Assembly (NCBI GenBank): GCA_963920665.1
Contig: OY987269.1
Coordinates: 7,132,501 to 7,196,500 of the forward strand
From: Straminergon stramineum
Taxonomy: Eukaryota > Streptophyta > Bryopsida > Hypnales > Calliergonaceae
DNA: 64,000 nt
Direction: 5' to 3'
Below are positions 12,647-25,383 of this stretch, one piece after another (within the stretch, counting starts at the first letter, position 1; each line of letters opens with the position of its first letter). A program made the position numbers and the translations under genes. Below the pieces are notes generated by a model that had not been told where the DNA came from, did not search any database, and was given only the letters and a program-made list of their open reading frames with translations.

Positions 12647-14084
12647 CTAAGTGCCCACCCGAGATCCGATGGTGGCACTATCCGCTCCCAGTTCCATGTC
12701 CTTGAAAATCTCGTTCAGGTTCCGATTCCGCTTTCCCTCCTGTGGATTTGGAACCTATTCGCCTTTTGTGGATCCCGGGGTCGAATCCAAGTCGATGGTG
12801 GTTCTGGGCGTATTGGCCTGAGTTGTCCTAACCTCTAATCTCTTGGACTTGGGGGTCGCATCCTTCCCTTCTCCTATCGTCACGTCCGGGAACAAATCCG
12901 GGAGAGAGATATCCGAGAGTCAAATCCCGCGAGAGCAAGTTGCTCCCGACAGTATCCAGGTACTCTCCATCTGGTCCGCTGCCTTCCGTGCCTCCCTCAT
13001 TGCTGCTTCTACCTACTCGGCAAAGTCTGTGAGAATCCTCACCATCCTAGAACCTGATGGTTTCTTCTCATCTTGTACCTTCTCATCAAATAGCTTCACC
13101 TTGGCGGCAGCCATTCCAGTTTCCCTGAATGTGGCCTTCACCTGCTCCACCATCTTCTGAGACTCCTCTGCCATGGATCGAGCGGCTGCAAAATTGTCCT
13201 TGAGGACAAGGAGTTCCGCTTTCGTTCGATCCAACTCCTCCTGTAGTCTTCGAATTTCCGCCTCTTGTTTCCGGGACTCAACTGGATTGGAAATGTAGCT
13301 GGCTACCTTCTCTGGCAGCTCTCTGTCGGGTGCTTCTCCTACCAACTTTCCGATCGAGAGCAAGATCCTCCTCTTCAGCTCCCAATCCGCCCTCACGTTG
13401 CACAAGATCTTGACGAGCGGGTTGAATGAGTCATCGGGATCCGATTCCTCCGACACGGTCTTCTCGACTTCCGGTTTCGGTAGGGACACACCAGAGTGGC
13501 CCTACTCTTTCCTACTCTACCTACAAGTTGGGCGACCAAATCGGAAATGATCTGGCCCATTCAACTTTCCGATCTCCTCTCAGAGCGCCGAAAATAGTGT
13601 TGGTGAGGGAGATAGTCACCCTCGTCAGCTTTTCCGGGTGTAGGACCGGAACTAAGAACTTCAACAGCCGGCGCTGTCGCTCATCAATGCAGTCCTCCAC
13701 CGCGTATCCGTCCTTCGGGTTGACCGCACCCTGGAACTTTCTACGGCAGAACTCATCCTTCTGGCTCGCCATTCCTAGCCCTCCTGCTCGGAAACTATAG
13801 ACTGTTCTCCAAATGTTTTCCATCCAGAGATGCGGAACTGCTCTCAGAGTGTTGTCAAACTCATTGGACAACTTGCCGAAGAGTTCTCTCACTATGGACT
13901 CCTCTCTGAAGCCCCAGGGTTTCTCTACAAACCCCACGCAACCCATGGAATTTAAATCCTCCATGAGTTGGGACTTGGCTGGTTCAATGGAGGGAACAAC
14001 TAGAACTACCTTCCGGAGCTTCACCTCTACTGATGATGTATTGGCCTGTTCGCCTCTACTTCTCCTAAGCTGTGGCATGGACAC
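12647..14084 (-). pseudogene. Gag-like gene, copy 2, internally deleted
   Basis: The N-terminal part (14084-13521) matches the gag-like protein at 872-2455 closely, including the MSMPQLRR start and HPEKLTRVTIS. Around 13490 the sequence jumps from the GKSRAT-VCPY region straight to the EVEKTV region, so roughly 300 bases corresponding to the acidic linker are missing and the frame changes. The coiled-coil part (13489-13013) is still open. Stops follow further on, and the C-terminal DSATIGS tail ends at a TAG at 12647. No function is expected from this copy. Confidence 0.7.
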
Positions 14085-14336
14085 AGATGAGCGCTCGCGG
14101 AACCCTTTCTGATTCTACCTCACTCTCTCCTAGCCACATGTCTTGTTCTCACTTTCTCTCTCCGATCTCAACCAGAAATTAAAGTTGCACCGCTCAAAAC
14201 CAAAAATCTAACAACAGACACTAACACAAAAGACTGACACGGAAAACTAAGTGACAGGCGCAGACTGCAAACTCAAAGCATAGAGAGCGCTTGGAAAACG
14301 AAAATGAAAAAGAGTTTAATCTGGGCAACCCAACTC

Positions 14337-14345
14337 TTTTATAGC
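14337..14345 (-). promoter_or_regulatory. TATA box of gag-like element, copy 2
   Basis: Minus strand GCTATAAAA about 255 bases upstream of the copy 2 ATG at 14084, aligned with the TATA box of copy 1 at 2711-2719. Confidence 0.55.
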
Positions 14346-14607
14346 TGTTGGGCTCCCTACCACCTCATCATGACCTATTCCGAATCCGGTTTCTGTATGG
14401 TATCCGGTTCATCACCTATTTGGTCAGACATCTGCTTCTATTCGTTCACTCTCTAAGACTGGATTCAGCAAATCACCTCACTATCTCATTTTCCTTCCTT
14501 ATTTTAGACCTAAATGGTTCTTTAGCTAATTCCGGATACCTAATCTTGAGTTTCTGGTTTGGTTTACTAGGTAAACCAAAAACTTTGACAGTTTCACGTT
14601 GTCACAA

Positions 14608-16200
14608 GCTTTCTCACCCGGAACTCAAAATTCTAGATCTGCTAAGGCACTGAAGTCCACTCCCAACACTTACACAACCCGCTCACATACACTAAGGATC
14701 GGAAACTTACACACCAAGGGGAGAATTCAATTCACAAATCAGTCCTACATCTTCCTAACTCTACGCCATGCAACCCTGCCAAACTTGGGAGATACACACA
14801 ACACAAGAGCACATACAAAGGTACAAGAAATTTGCAAAAAGAAAACATATAGTACCCTTCGTAGGGACTGACTTAAATACAACCTAAAAGGTACAAACAC
14901 GCATAAAAGCCTGCAAAAGTTCCGCCGCAACTCAAGCTGGACTTTTCGGTCCTACCTACTACTAATCGGATTAGAACAGGATTCGAATCCATTCCTAACA
15001 TTCCTATTATTTACACCTAAGTACCCACCTGGGATCCAATGGTGGCACTATCCACTCTTGGCTCCATTTGCTCAAAGATCTTGTTCAAGTTCCGATTCCG
15101 TTCTCCCTCTTGAGGGTTAGGAACCGGGTCGCCTTCTATGGATCTGGGGGTTGAGTCTAAGTCGATGGCGGTTCCAGGCGTACCGGCCAGATTTGCCTTA
15201 GCCTTCAATCTCTTGGACTTGGGAGTGGCATCCTTCCCCTCCCTTGTTGCTGCATCTAGGAATGAATCTGGAAGAGATATATCTGAGAGTTGAATCCTTC
15301 GAGAGCAGGTGGCTCTCGATAGTATCTGAGTACTCTCCTCCATCCAGTCCGTTGCCTTCTGTGCCTCCTTCATTTCCGCTTCAACCTATTTAGCAAAGTC
15401 TGTGAGAATCTGGACCATCTGGGACCCGGATGGCTTCTTCTCGTCGTGCACCTTCTCATCAAACAGCTTAGCCTTGGCGGTAGCCATTACAGTTTCCCCG
15501 AATGTAGCCTTCACCTACTCAACCATTTTCTGAGCCTCATTCGCCATTGAATGAGCAGCTGCAAAGTTCTCCTTGAGTACAAGGAGCTCTACTTTCACTC
15601 GATCCACCTCCACCTACAACCTCCAGATCTCTGCTTCCTATTTCTGGGTTTCAATCAGATTGAAGATGTAGCTTGCTACCTTCTCCGGTAGCTCTTGATG
15701 AGATCTTAATGAGAGGGTTCAACGGATCGTTTGGATCTGATTCCTCTGACACGGTCTTCTCGACCTCCAGTCTCTCTTTTGGGGCCAAGATATCATGATC
15801 GGGTGGCGTTCCTCGCTTGTAAGGAGAGGTCGTCTTCTGTCACTTGATGAGCGGCATCACTGGCTCCTCATCCTCTGACTCGCTTTCCTCCCTAGGATTG
15901 GAACCGAATTCGACTTCGTCATCCGTTTCCAATTCTTCGTACTTCAGGAGGACTTCCTAGGCCCTCCACACCTTCTCCTCTCCAATGCTTAGGTGTTGAT
16001 GGGAATGGTAGAGATGGATGAGGTAGGGACACACAGGAGTGGCCCTACTCTTTCCAACTCTACCTACGAGCTGGGTGACCAAATTGAAAATGATCTAGAC
16101 CTAGTCGACTCTTCGGTCTCCCCTCAGGGTGCCGAAGATGGTATTTGCGAGGGAGATCATCATCCTTGTTGGCTTTTCCGGATGCAGGATCGGGACGAGG
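14608..16200 (-). mobile_element. Gag-like repeat element, copy 3, truncated
   Basis: Starts at ttctcacccggaactc, where it joins copy 2, and lacks the 767-bp unit. Homology to copies 1 and 2 stops at about 16200 inside the gag-like gene, where motif-rich DNA of the hAT module begins. The missing half of the gene is not found elsewhere in the window. Confidence 0.65.
15017..16200 (-). pseudogene. Gag-like gene, copy 3, truncated and decayed
   Basis: The C-terminal end is readable at 15373-15017 (ATCSRRIQLSDISLPDSF ... DSATIGS). The coiled coil and acidic linker follow toward 16000 with stops and shifts, and the CPYL-type segment lies at about 16000-16060. The N-terminal third is absent because the homology breaks at about 16200. 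It keeps the C-terminal tail that copy 1 loses at its TGA, which helps define the family's true C terminus. Confidence 0.6.
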
Positions 16201-16350
16201 ACGGGGTTGACGAAAGTGAGCGTCCCGGACAAAATCGCATCCAAAAATCAGACGTCCGGACCCTACGGACGTTGCGTCTCCGGTGGGTAAAAAATACCGT
16301 CCGCAAATTTACCTTGGGTAAATGCGGACAGGTGGGCGGACGGCTAGTGG
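16200..16350. repeat. GGACGG/CCGTCC motif island, downstream of hAT gene
   Basis: Short GC-rich patch with gacgtccgg, cggacgttgcgtc, taccgtccgc, atgcggacag and gggcggacggc in both orientations. It sits at the exact break of copy 3 and about 470 bases past the hAT stop, so it is a candidate subterminal region of the hAT module. Confidence 0.55.
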
Positions 16351-16817
16351 CTAGTTTTTTAATACAAAGCTTCAACTCCTTCAAGTAAACTTTGGATCCT
16401 TGAATGCTTTTTACAATAACATATGGAGTTATGGACTATCCTTTGTAGTGTTCTCAACCAAAGAAATTGTACACTACAATTGCAATTATGAATTATCAAG
16501 GGAAAGGATTAAATAAAGAATTCAAAATTATCTTCACCTTGAAAATTACCAAATCTATGATTCTATGACAATCATGAAGTCAAAATTGTTGCATTCTATA
16601 TGTATCTTGCAATGTATCATGCTTCATACAAAGAAAGAGGAACACAATCAATTTTGGGGGGACTTCTTCTTGGTTTTGCAATTCAAAAAAAAATAATCAT
16701 ATTTTCAACATCAATAAGCAAACTCCAACTGCAATGGAGGCTTCAAACAATCAATTGCCATTACATGGTCAATGTATCATAAGCACCTAAACACCTAAGC
16801 CTACATCCCTTGAATCT

Positions 16818-19800
16818 CTAAGGCTTATAATCACTATCTCCTTTCACCTCAACCCCGCTACTCTCACATCTAGTTCCCCATCGGTCGTCTTCATCGCTAG
16901 ATGTCTCTTCCATGTCGTTTGATGAAGATTGTACAATTTTCACTCCTTTTTGTACTTGTGTAGATGTGAATGATCTCATTGATCTACCGGTCTTCTTCTC
17001 CATTTTGGCTTTTAATATAGCCTTACCAATGCCTTCCTTAAAGCTAGGGATTGTTTTCATTTTCTTCTTTGAAGAAACTTGATAGGTATCAAGTGGGGTT
17101 CTACCGACATTCAGTCTCTTGCTTGGAGAGGTAGCAAAGGGTTGCATCATTCTTTTTTTACGAGTTTTAATGGAGTCTTCAACCTGTGATATCTCTGCTT
17201 TTGGCGCTCCTTGAATAATTAACTACATTGCATTCAAAGATTGAGATGTGTGGCCTAATGATTTCAAGGAATGGCGTGGTGGATGGCCCCGATGTTGAAT
17301 AAACATTGAAGCCAATGTCTCATCCTTATCATCATCATCGGTACATGATAAAATGGTTCAACTTGGATTGCCTCCGAAACTCATCTCTTTCATAGGAGAC
17401 AAATGTCTTTTTCCAAGCCGTGATTTCCTTGAACCATCCAATGTCGTGGCATCGCTTTTAAATAGTACACGTGGAGGAGTGCTACGTGGTGGTTCAGGAG
17501 AATCTTCCATGAGGTGCATTTTGCCAACACCATTGTTGACAAAAATTGGGCTGCTTGACTCCATCGAACGTGCTTCAACATTGTCTTGTACTTCGCGTGG
17601 TTTGGCATTTCCAATATTTGCTTCAACACATTTCTTGCTTGCCAATACCACTATTGACGCACCAATTGCATTGTACACGTTCATCTGAATGTTCACCTCA
17701 CATCCTCCTTTGTCTTCATGTTGGTCATTTTTTTCTACCGCCATTATCGAGGATGGAGCATCGAAAATGGGAATCACTTCATCCTTTTCAAGACTCCCAT
17801 CATTTGCAACTATTGTCCTATTGGTCGCCCTTATCTCTACATACGTATCCTCTATGTTTGGTAGAAGATTTTTGCTACTCATGAATCCGGTTCCATCCAC
17901 AAATCTAGCTATCGAAGGTACATCATCATCAAGCCCGCAATCATCCTCATCTGATCGAAACTCATACATGTCTCCATCCGCGACTCCGAAGTCTTCATTG
18001 TTTTGATTAGGAGTCTCAAACATTTCTTCATCAGAATTGTGCTTATCATAATTCACAGCATCTCTATCATCAGATATAGATTCATCATCCTCGTCTTCCG
18101 AGATAGGCCCTTCCGAATCTTCGGACTCCACGTTGTCATGGTACCACTTCTTTTCATCCTTCTCCTTCGATGTAGCTATGACTTTGGAATTGGTGTATAC
18201 ATACACCAAATCGGCTGCTCTCTGTGGCCTCAACTTGTTTCGGGATTTGTTGTGAACAAAAGAGTAGCTACTCCAATTTCGTTCACATGAAGATGATGAC
18301 ACCGGTTGGGCCAAAATCCTCTTTGCAATTGGAGCAATGAGCTTGCCACATGCACCCTCAAAATCCCACCAAGCATGTGCCGACAATTTTTGCTTAGCTG
18401 GATCCAACATGTCGTGGAATGGAGGATATTGGTGTCGAAATGCTACAAACTCCTTCACTACGTTAGGATAAGTTCCTGGTTGACATATTTTCCTGATAAC
18501 GCGCTTGCATGCATCTATTGCATCTTGATCGTCAGCTAGTTCTTTATTGTGAAGAAGGTAAGGGTTCAAAAGAGCTCTTGCATAATGTAGATCGGTCTCT
18601 ACCATTTCCCGTCGCTTACCAAACAACTCTTTGATAGGAATGGCTAAGTCCAAGGACAAACCAAAGGGCTCTTTTCGTAAAGAGAAGACATGCTTCTCTA
18701 AATTCCTCATGATGTGCAACACCTTGCCCATGCATGGTGTCTTCGCATCCAAATCACGTAGACCAAACACCATAGGAGCCATCAATTCTCGAAAATTAGT
18801 GGCACGGGCCCAAAAATGCTCATCTAAAATTGTCTTCTTCACCTCCCGAGACTCCGTACGAGATTTTGCGTTCTTCGTGTCCCGTAACTTGACATATTCT
18901 ACCCATTGTGGATCCACCACACTTTGTTGCAATCCACTCTTGACTTTCAACAAACGAGAAATCATGAAGAAATTAGAGGCAAATCTTGTTTTCACGGACA
19001 TCAATAAGCTATTCTTTGTTTTGTGCTTTTGAAATATAGCTAGCGGCATATGCCGCAATCAGAAGAACTTCACAATGATTAGGGCCTTTTCCACTAGGTC
19101 CTTCAACCATTCTTGCTTCCCCCAATCTTGAAGCAACAAATTCAAGGCGTGCACCACACAACCTTGAAAGAAAATGTGCGGATATTTACTCGACACCATA
19201 TTCCATGCTGCCGGATTTACAAGAGCGTTGTCTGTAGTCACTTGCACAACATTTGTGGGGCCTACTTGTTCTATAAAATTTTCCAAGACAAAGGCCAAAA
19301 AAAGAGCATTCTTTTCAATTCTACTTGTATCCACCGATCCCAAAAATTGCTCACCCGCAGAAGATACAAGCATGGCATTTATGAATAGTCGATTGGTAAC
19401 CCAGCTCCATCCATCAATAGACAATGTTGCTCCAAACTTCTGAATGTTATCTTCGGTTCGACTATGAAGCTTTGTTTTGATGTCGATCTTCACTTGGTCA
19501 AGCAATTTATGGTGTAAATCATGATACGATGGTGGAGCGTAGGGCCCACGGTACTCGGCTGTTTTTTTCAGTGCTTCTTTAAATGTCGGATTTTGAGCTA
19601 CGGCAAATGGTATGTTTGCCACATAGAACAAATTGGCCCACACTACATTCAAATTGCGTTTTGCTGCGGAATCAAAGCCATCCACAAGACTATTGTATCT
19701 TTGAGGTCTACTACCTGATGCCCTTGGAGTGTCACAATTACTAGATGTTTTTGTAGTTCGGTTTACTTCGGATCCTACACCAACAAATTCTTCCGGTGCT

Positions 19801-20123
19801 GCGCATCAGTCCTCTTGAGTAGAACGCGCCATATCCCTCTCATTTGAAAAATCCCTCCTGACCATACGCATGCTACCAACATCTACATTATCAATGATCG
19901 GTCTCTGCGGGAATGCCCCATTAGATCGAAGAAATAGGATTCGAACATTTGGCGTCAATTGTGAACAAAGACTCACTCCTGTATCACGAACACCTGATGG
20001 GCCTTCATATCCTAAATGGCTCAACATACGGCTTATCTTCTTCACAAACACCGAGTTGCAAGCCTTGCACTTTACCTTACCGGTTGATGGGGTACCATAC
20101 CAACCACACCAATCCTTGCTCAT
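16818..20123 (-). pseudogene. hAT-family transposase (DUF659 type), four in-frame stops
   Basis: One uninterrupted frame of about 1,100 codons with stops at 19806 (TGA), 19059 (TGA), 17358 (TGA) and 17223 (TAG). The start is taken as MSKDWCGW at 20123. A BED-type zinc finger comes first (VKCKAC ... MLSHLGY near 20070-20010). The DUF659/RNase-H-like part has SIDGWSW (about 19405) and TTDNA (about 19230), where the first two catalytic acids of hAT enzymes are expected. The C-terminal hAT dimerisation region has AWWDFEGACGKL and SSSCERNWSSYSF (about 18350-18250). A long acidic tail rich in Asp/Ser follows. hAT transposases cut and paste DNA by binding terminal and subterminal repeats. The TGA at 19059 falls where the family has Arg (KFIR-type motif before HMPLAIF). 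GGACGG islands lie on both sides (16200-16350 and 20425-20795). Terminal inverted repeats and target duplications were not identified. Confidence 0.85.
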
Positions 20124-20424
20124 AGTGGCAAGGCACAAATTTTAATTCCGTATATTGGAATCAAATTCAAAATGTGAAGACCAAATGAACAATGTCCAAA
20201 TATAATAAAAAATGAGTGCACTAAGCCTTGAAAATCAAGACCCTCCCGTCCATTGAACTATACATTACCAAGCAAGGGACACAAAAATTGCAGCTCCTAG
20301 CCCTTGGAAATCTTAGCGTTAAGTTTTCAAGAGTGCTCTCAAATGACTTCTTTCCTACAATTATAGTCTCCCAAACTGGCCTCACCGTTGGACACCATTT
20401 TTGAATCTACAGAACATCCTATCC

Positions 20425-20795
20425 ACCGTCGCCTGATTCTACAGCAGACGGGTGATCGGGCGAATGGACGATCCAACGGTCGGGCGGTTGATTTAGTCGG
20501 GCAGTCGGTTTAGTCGGGCGGACGGACGCTCCAACAGACGGGCCCACGGGGGTCGGGCGGACGGACAATGCGGACAAGCAGATGGAGTGACACGAAGATA
20601 GGCGGATGGGTGGACGGATATTGCGGACAGCTAGACGGGCGGACGGGAGGTCAGGCAGACGGGAGGTCGGTCGGACAAACGCAAGGTCGGGCGGATGGGA
20701 GGTCGGGCGGACGGGAGGTCGGGTGGACGGTGGGTTTAGGGCAGACAGGTGGTTTAGAGCGGACAAGCGGTCAGGCAGACGGGCAGGCTAGGTCG
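20425..20795. repeat. GGACGG motif island upstream of hAT gene
   Basis: Dense GC-rich tract with many irregular copies of gggcggacgg, cagacgggaggtcgg and gtttagtcgggcgg, G-rich on the plus strand. It begins about 300 bases upstream of the hAT start codon. Open frames across it are low-complexity shadows. Confidence 0.75.
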
Positions 20796-21207
20796 TGTTG
20801 AATTGTTCAAATGTTCAATGCTTCAAGAGATGTGGGACAAAATAGGGATTTATGGATGAAATGAGCCAATGAGGAGATTTCACAAAATTATGGTTTTGTC
20901 AAAGGGTCTTATAATTTAAAATTTCTAGATGAGCATGAAAAAAACATACTTCACAAAAAGCTGTCCTTCATAAATCACCATAGCATGAACTTAAAAGAAA
21001 GAAAAACAAATGATTCATTCAAAGATATATCTATTGATATTTCATATTTGGATATATAAAGAACTTCAAAACAAATCAAAATTCATCATGAGTACAATGA
21101 ATTACTAGTAGTACTCAACCCTTATAACATTCAAGCCACACTCACCGGTATACTTCTATACTATTAAACATTTAAACATACTAAAATAAGGAAAGCCTCT
21201 CTTATAC
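20796..21207. other. AT-rich spacer
   Basis: AT-rich sequence between the hAT module island and the end of the RING-H2 gene. No feature seen; any module boundary here was not located. Confidence 0.35.
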
Positions 21208-24200
21208 TTAAGAACCACTACCTTCTCCTAAATCGTGAGATGGCCCGTCCTTAGCCAAAAGTCTTACACTCATTCGTCGAGTATTTGACCCAGGACTGTA
21301 GACAATACCTCCTCCGGATCTAACCTCCATATCCACCGCTGAAAACTATTGTTTCGTTTCCGGAGAGTGGTCATTGTCATCGTCATCCTCTCTCTTTCGT
21401 TTTGAGCTTCGCTTTGGAGACAAATCTACTTCTTCAATCTTCAAGGCCCTCAACGCAGCATCCACTCAATCTACAAATACATTGACCTGTTCGTCATCAG
21501 CTTCGATGGATAACCCTATTGGTCGAAAATCGGCCAATAGAAACCCCCTCCATTCAGCTATGATGTCACCTATCCTCTTGTCAAATGCCCTAGCTACCTC
21601 CACAAATGAATGCCCTATAGTTGTTTCCCCATCTATTTCAACAAGAGCACGAGCTTTAGTAGCTTCTTCCAACTTTGAGAAGAAAAGGGCCCTACCAATC
21701 AAAGTGTGATTATAAGCTCCATATTGCTCATTGAACTCTTGAGCATGCTCCACCTCTAACCAAGTTTTTTTAGGCCCTTTTCGCACTTCTTTGTCGGGAA
21801 ACCGAAAAAACTTCTTCTGTTGCACATTCCAATGGCCCCCCATGTTGCGACAAAACAATTCACGAGCCTCGCCATCTTCAATACCCTGGGCCCGCAACTC
21901 CACCTCTCTATTAATGGTCATCCACATGAAAGGATCCACTAGCTCTCTAGACTCCTCATACAATCCATGTCAGCAATCAATTGAGTCCCACCTGAGAGGT
22001 TGCCCCCAATGCGAGAAATTTTGGACCTGGTATGGCCCTTGATCAAGAGGAAGGGTCCATCGGTTGTATTCGTGGCCGGGGGGCATATCTTCCAAGATCC
22101 CAAGCATTTCATAGAACTAAGGGCTCAGAGGAGAACGACACTCGGCACAAACCGAACGAATGAGTGATGCTTTCACGATGCATGTCATGTGAAAAGTGTG
22201 GCGACATTGGCCCATGGTTAAGGCTCCTTCAAGGCCAAAAGGACCTTGGCAAAGGCTACAATGACTCTTCAAGATTCCTAGGGTTGGATCGCAAGCATGC
22301 ACTACTGTCTTCTCTTTCTCCTTGATGTGCGCTGAAAGCGTGTTGTAAGGGACCCACCCTTCCTCTACTTCCAAGGCCCAATTGATGTGTACAACATTGT
22401 CCTTCTTTGTGTGGTTCAACCGCTCAAACATGTCATCCATGTCCCCCCAACATGTAATTTCGGTGGAACCCCTTGGATGTTCATCAAACACTTTCTTGAA
22501 CCGAAGCAAAGAGGTCTCCACGGCATTGCATTCTTCATCCAACTTCATTGCCAATTTCATAAGCCCTTTCATTGCTCGAGATACTACAGAGGGTTTGTCT
22601 TGGAGTTTCTGTACCCATGCCAACCATCGAGACTCTAATCCGCTCTTCAGCATGCATTCCTCCATGCCCATGATTCTTTGAAATCGGTCCAACTCCATCT
22701 CAACAAGGATTTTCTCTTGAATTGCTTCATCTAATTTCAACTGTAGCTCCTCCACCTCACTACCTTTCGTTTGCGTTGAAGCATCTTGCAATGTACGGGA
22801 AACATTAGGAATGATGGTCCGTACTGCTTCTTCACATTTCTTGTCATTCCCAACCTCATCCACATTCAAGATGATGGACGTCTCCACCGCTTTTGCCTTC
22901 TCAAAAGGAAGAGAGAGTTGATTGCTCTCTTGACTTTCTTGCACAAATGGAATGATCACGGAGTCCATGGTAGGCCTACCCCTATTCAACTCTTGTACTT
23001 CGAGCTCCAATTCTTCGATGCGCTTTCTTTGAACCACCTTGTTACAACGTTCTTGCTCCATGTTTTTCTGCGACAATTGCAGCTTCATTTCCAAGTCCTC
23101 ACACTTCATCTTCAGCCGATGAATGTCTTCCTCTATGGCCATCAAACTTTTTAAGTTCATCATGCCACCTTCAAGAATTAGTGCCACTTTCTCAGTGAAA
23201 TTGCAAAAAGCCAAGGCACTAGTCAACAATTCAAGTGCCATTTTGGAAAATTCCTCTGCCACGTCCCTAACCCAAGGAGTAATTTCAGCTACCATTTGAG
23301 CTGAAGTTCTCAATCTGTATGCGGTTTGCGAAATAGTATCCTAGCCCCCTTTTCCTATGGGCTGACTAGAACTGCATGCCTCATTTTCGGGATTAGAATG
23401 AAGATGTTGTTCTTCTAGTACTCGCCAATGACTACAACATTCTAACAGCTTTTCCAATTGATTGGCGGTGGATATGGAACAAAGAATCTCCAATTGTACC
23501 GAGCTTAAAGTTGCCAAATGTGGATGCCCTCCAGTTCTTGCGCTTAATATTTGTCTTGGGCTCAACCTTCGACTTGGGCTTACGTTTTGATGCGGACTCA
23601 ACATTCAAATTGGGCTCAATGTTTGGCTTTGCCTTGGCATCGTTGGCAGCTAAGAAATTGGAGTTGCATATTCCACCAAGCTCTCAAGAGCTTTACTATC
23701 CATGTAACCCTGAATTGTAGCATTGGTCCTTGCAAGTTGTTCCTCATTGACCTCTCCATTTGGCGAAAAAGGTGACCCACGTTCTTCTACCAGTGTTTCC
23801 TTGTTTGCAACCATGTCTAGACCGCCCAAGGTTGTTTCATTTGTTGTAGTTTCCTTGCTTGGAGCCATGCTTTATTCACCCAATGTTATCACATTCGGTG
23901 TGGATGTGAAGCACGTTGGAGGAGTTACAAAAACCTCTCCATCAACACCTCCCAAGGAGACATTGCTCACTTCCGTGCAAGGTTGTGCCACTTCTGCGGG
24001 CCTTAATTGTACTACATCACCTAAAACCTCGGAGACCTTTGTTGTATGTGTTGTAGTATTTTTTAATACTTTTGGGGTCTTCGTTGGTTCACTTGGTTCT
24101 GCCTGAGAATCGTACAGATCGGGAATGTCTTTTTGATTGGGTTGTAGTAAAAGTGGAGAATCCACCTTGGATGGATAAGTGCTCCAATCTACCTTGCGGT

Positions 24201-24660
24201 TTAAAATGAGTTCTGCATACACCATGGACGCCACACTGTAATTTATGCATCCCTTACTCCTTGGCTTGTCCCCAAATAGCGTCCGCCACACCTCCTCTAA
24301 TCGATGCACAAAATGCTTATTGTTGCAATTACGTGGCTTACAACAAAAACCATGTGTATGCACCACGTGGCAATCCCGAGGCCACAATTTGTCAATGTGG
24401 TACATTTTAACATACTTCTTGCATGTTTTGAAGGTCCAATATTCCCCTTCCTCCTCCTCCCAACCGCTCTCCGCTTTGATGTTCGGGTCATCTAAAATCT
24501 CATAGTGAAGCCCATGAGGGGCCCCCTTCGCTTTAGTCCCTTTCTTTTTTTCACCTCTTGAAGTCCTCCCGTTGTTGGTAGGAACACCTTGATCTGCTAT
24601 GATAGATGATTTGAATTTTTGAGCCCTTTGAAAAATAGTACCACGGCACGTGAGTACCAT
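21208..24660 (-). pseudogene. RING-H2 protein with novel zinc-type N-terminal domain and coiled coil
   Basis: One frame of 1,151 codons with eight internal stops (23872 TAA, 23650 TAG, 23605 TGA, 23341 TAG, 22117 TAG, 21970 TGA, 21466 TGA, 21346 TAG). Order: basic start; unrecognised domain at about 24440-24170 (TCKKYVKMYHIDKLWP, several Cys, FVHRLEEVW, VDW); Ser/Thr-rich linker; coiled coil (about 23250-22700); RING-H2 finger at 22260-22139 (CSLC, CRHTFH, CAEC in C-x2-C, C-x-H-x2-H, C-x2-C order); a conserved globular part past the stop at 22117 (WTLPLDQG, FMWMTINREVELR, RNMGGHW); and a basic stretch like a nuclear signal (PKRSSKRKRE, near 21410). RING fingers usually act in ubiquitin ligases; that role is inference. 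Near 23530-23660 another frame also looks protein-like (NDAKAKPNIEPNLNVE), so a pair of shifts is possible there. Confidence 0.6.
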
Positions 24661-24839
24661 GAGATGTGTGTAAATAAGTAACAGCGTAAATCAGCAATAA
24701 TAACAAAAGCTCAAGCACCCCCACTCTCCACCCTGTAGGAGCAACTGACACATAAAGCAGCAGTAGCACATCCAACCTGGCGCCGAAGGAGAGTAGAAGT
24801 GAGAGAAAATGAGGAGGCCGTCCCCCCATATACCTATCC

Positions 24840-25195
24840 ACCACCAAACCTAAAAAATGTCCGCCCCGAAGCGAACCTGGACCTACCCTCTGCAATAGTG
24901 GACGCCAGTCGACCGTTGGGATTGGCAGACGGGCAGCAATTCGCCCACTCTGGAATGCGATCGGACCTCTCGTCTGCCAATCCCAACTGCCGACCGCTCC
25001 CAGACCATCCCGTCCGCTCAGGCTGTCCACTGTCCCTGTTCGCATAAATGGCAGACCTAGCCGTCCGCTCAGGCCGTCCGCCATCGCCGACCAACCCCAC
25101 ACCTAGCCGTCAGCTTAGGCCGTCTGCCATCACCAATCGACCCCGCACCTGGCCATCTGCTCAGACCGTTCGTTGTTGCCAACCAACCACACGCA
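24840..25195. repeat. CCGTCC motif island upstream of RING-H2 gene
   Basis: GC-rich tract starting about 180 bases before the RING-H2 start codon, C-rich on the plus strand. At 25010-25190 it holds three diverged tandem units of about 60 bases (ccgtccgctcaggccgtccg, then gccatcgccgaccaacccca). Confidence 0.7.
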
Positions 25196-25383
25196 GCACT
25201 ATTCACCTCGCTGGGGATCCCACCTGACGACAGTCTGCTGGTAGTCCTAAAGCATTGAATTTTGAGAAGGAGAGATTCATGTACAAAAAATACTCTTGAA
25301 TGCTAGAAGTATCCAATGTAGTATTAATGTAAGAAAAGGTAATTCCAAATATTCCTTCCCACATTTAAACATGCTCTCCAAAG

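Larger units (their letters stand above)
12239..14607 (-). mobile_element. Gag-like repeat element, copy 2
   Basis: Same order as copy 1: promoter region with TATA box (14337), gag-like gene (14084 down to 12647) and 3' flank. The promoter-side end at 14607 abuts copy 3 directly, so copies 2 and 3 are head to tail. Confidence 0.65.

Noticed and set aside
872..16200. Reverse transcriptase, integrase or protease near the gag-like genes
   Set aside because: No YxDD, HHCC or DTG-type motif in any frame between the conserved ends.
16200..20800. Exact hAT terminal inverted repeats and 8-bp target duplication
   Set aside because: I looked at both ends but found no convincing CAGGG-type termini or matching duplication, so element ends are not called.
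20568..20801. Gly/Arg-rich frames of 60-115 codons
   Set aside because: Shadows of the GGACGG island.
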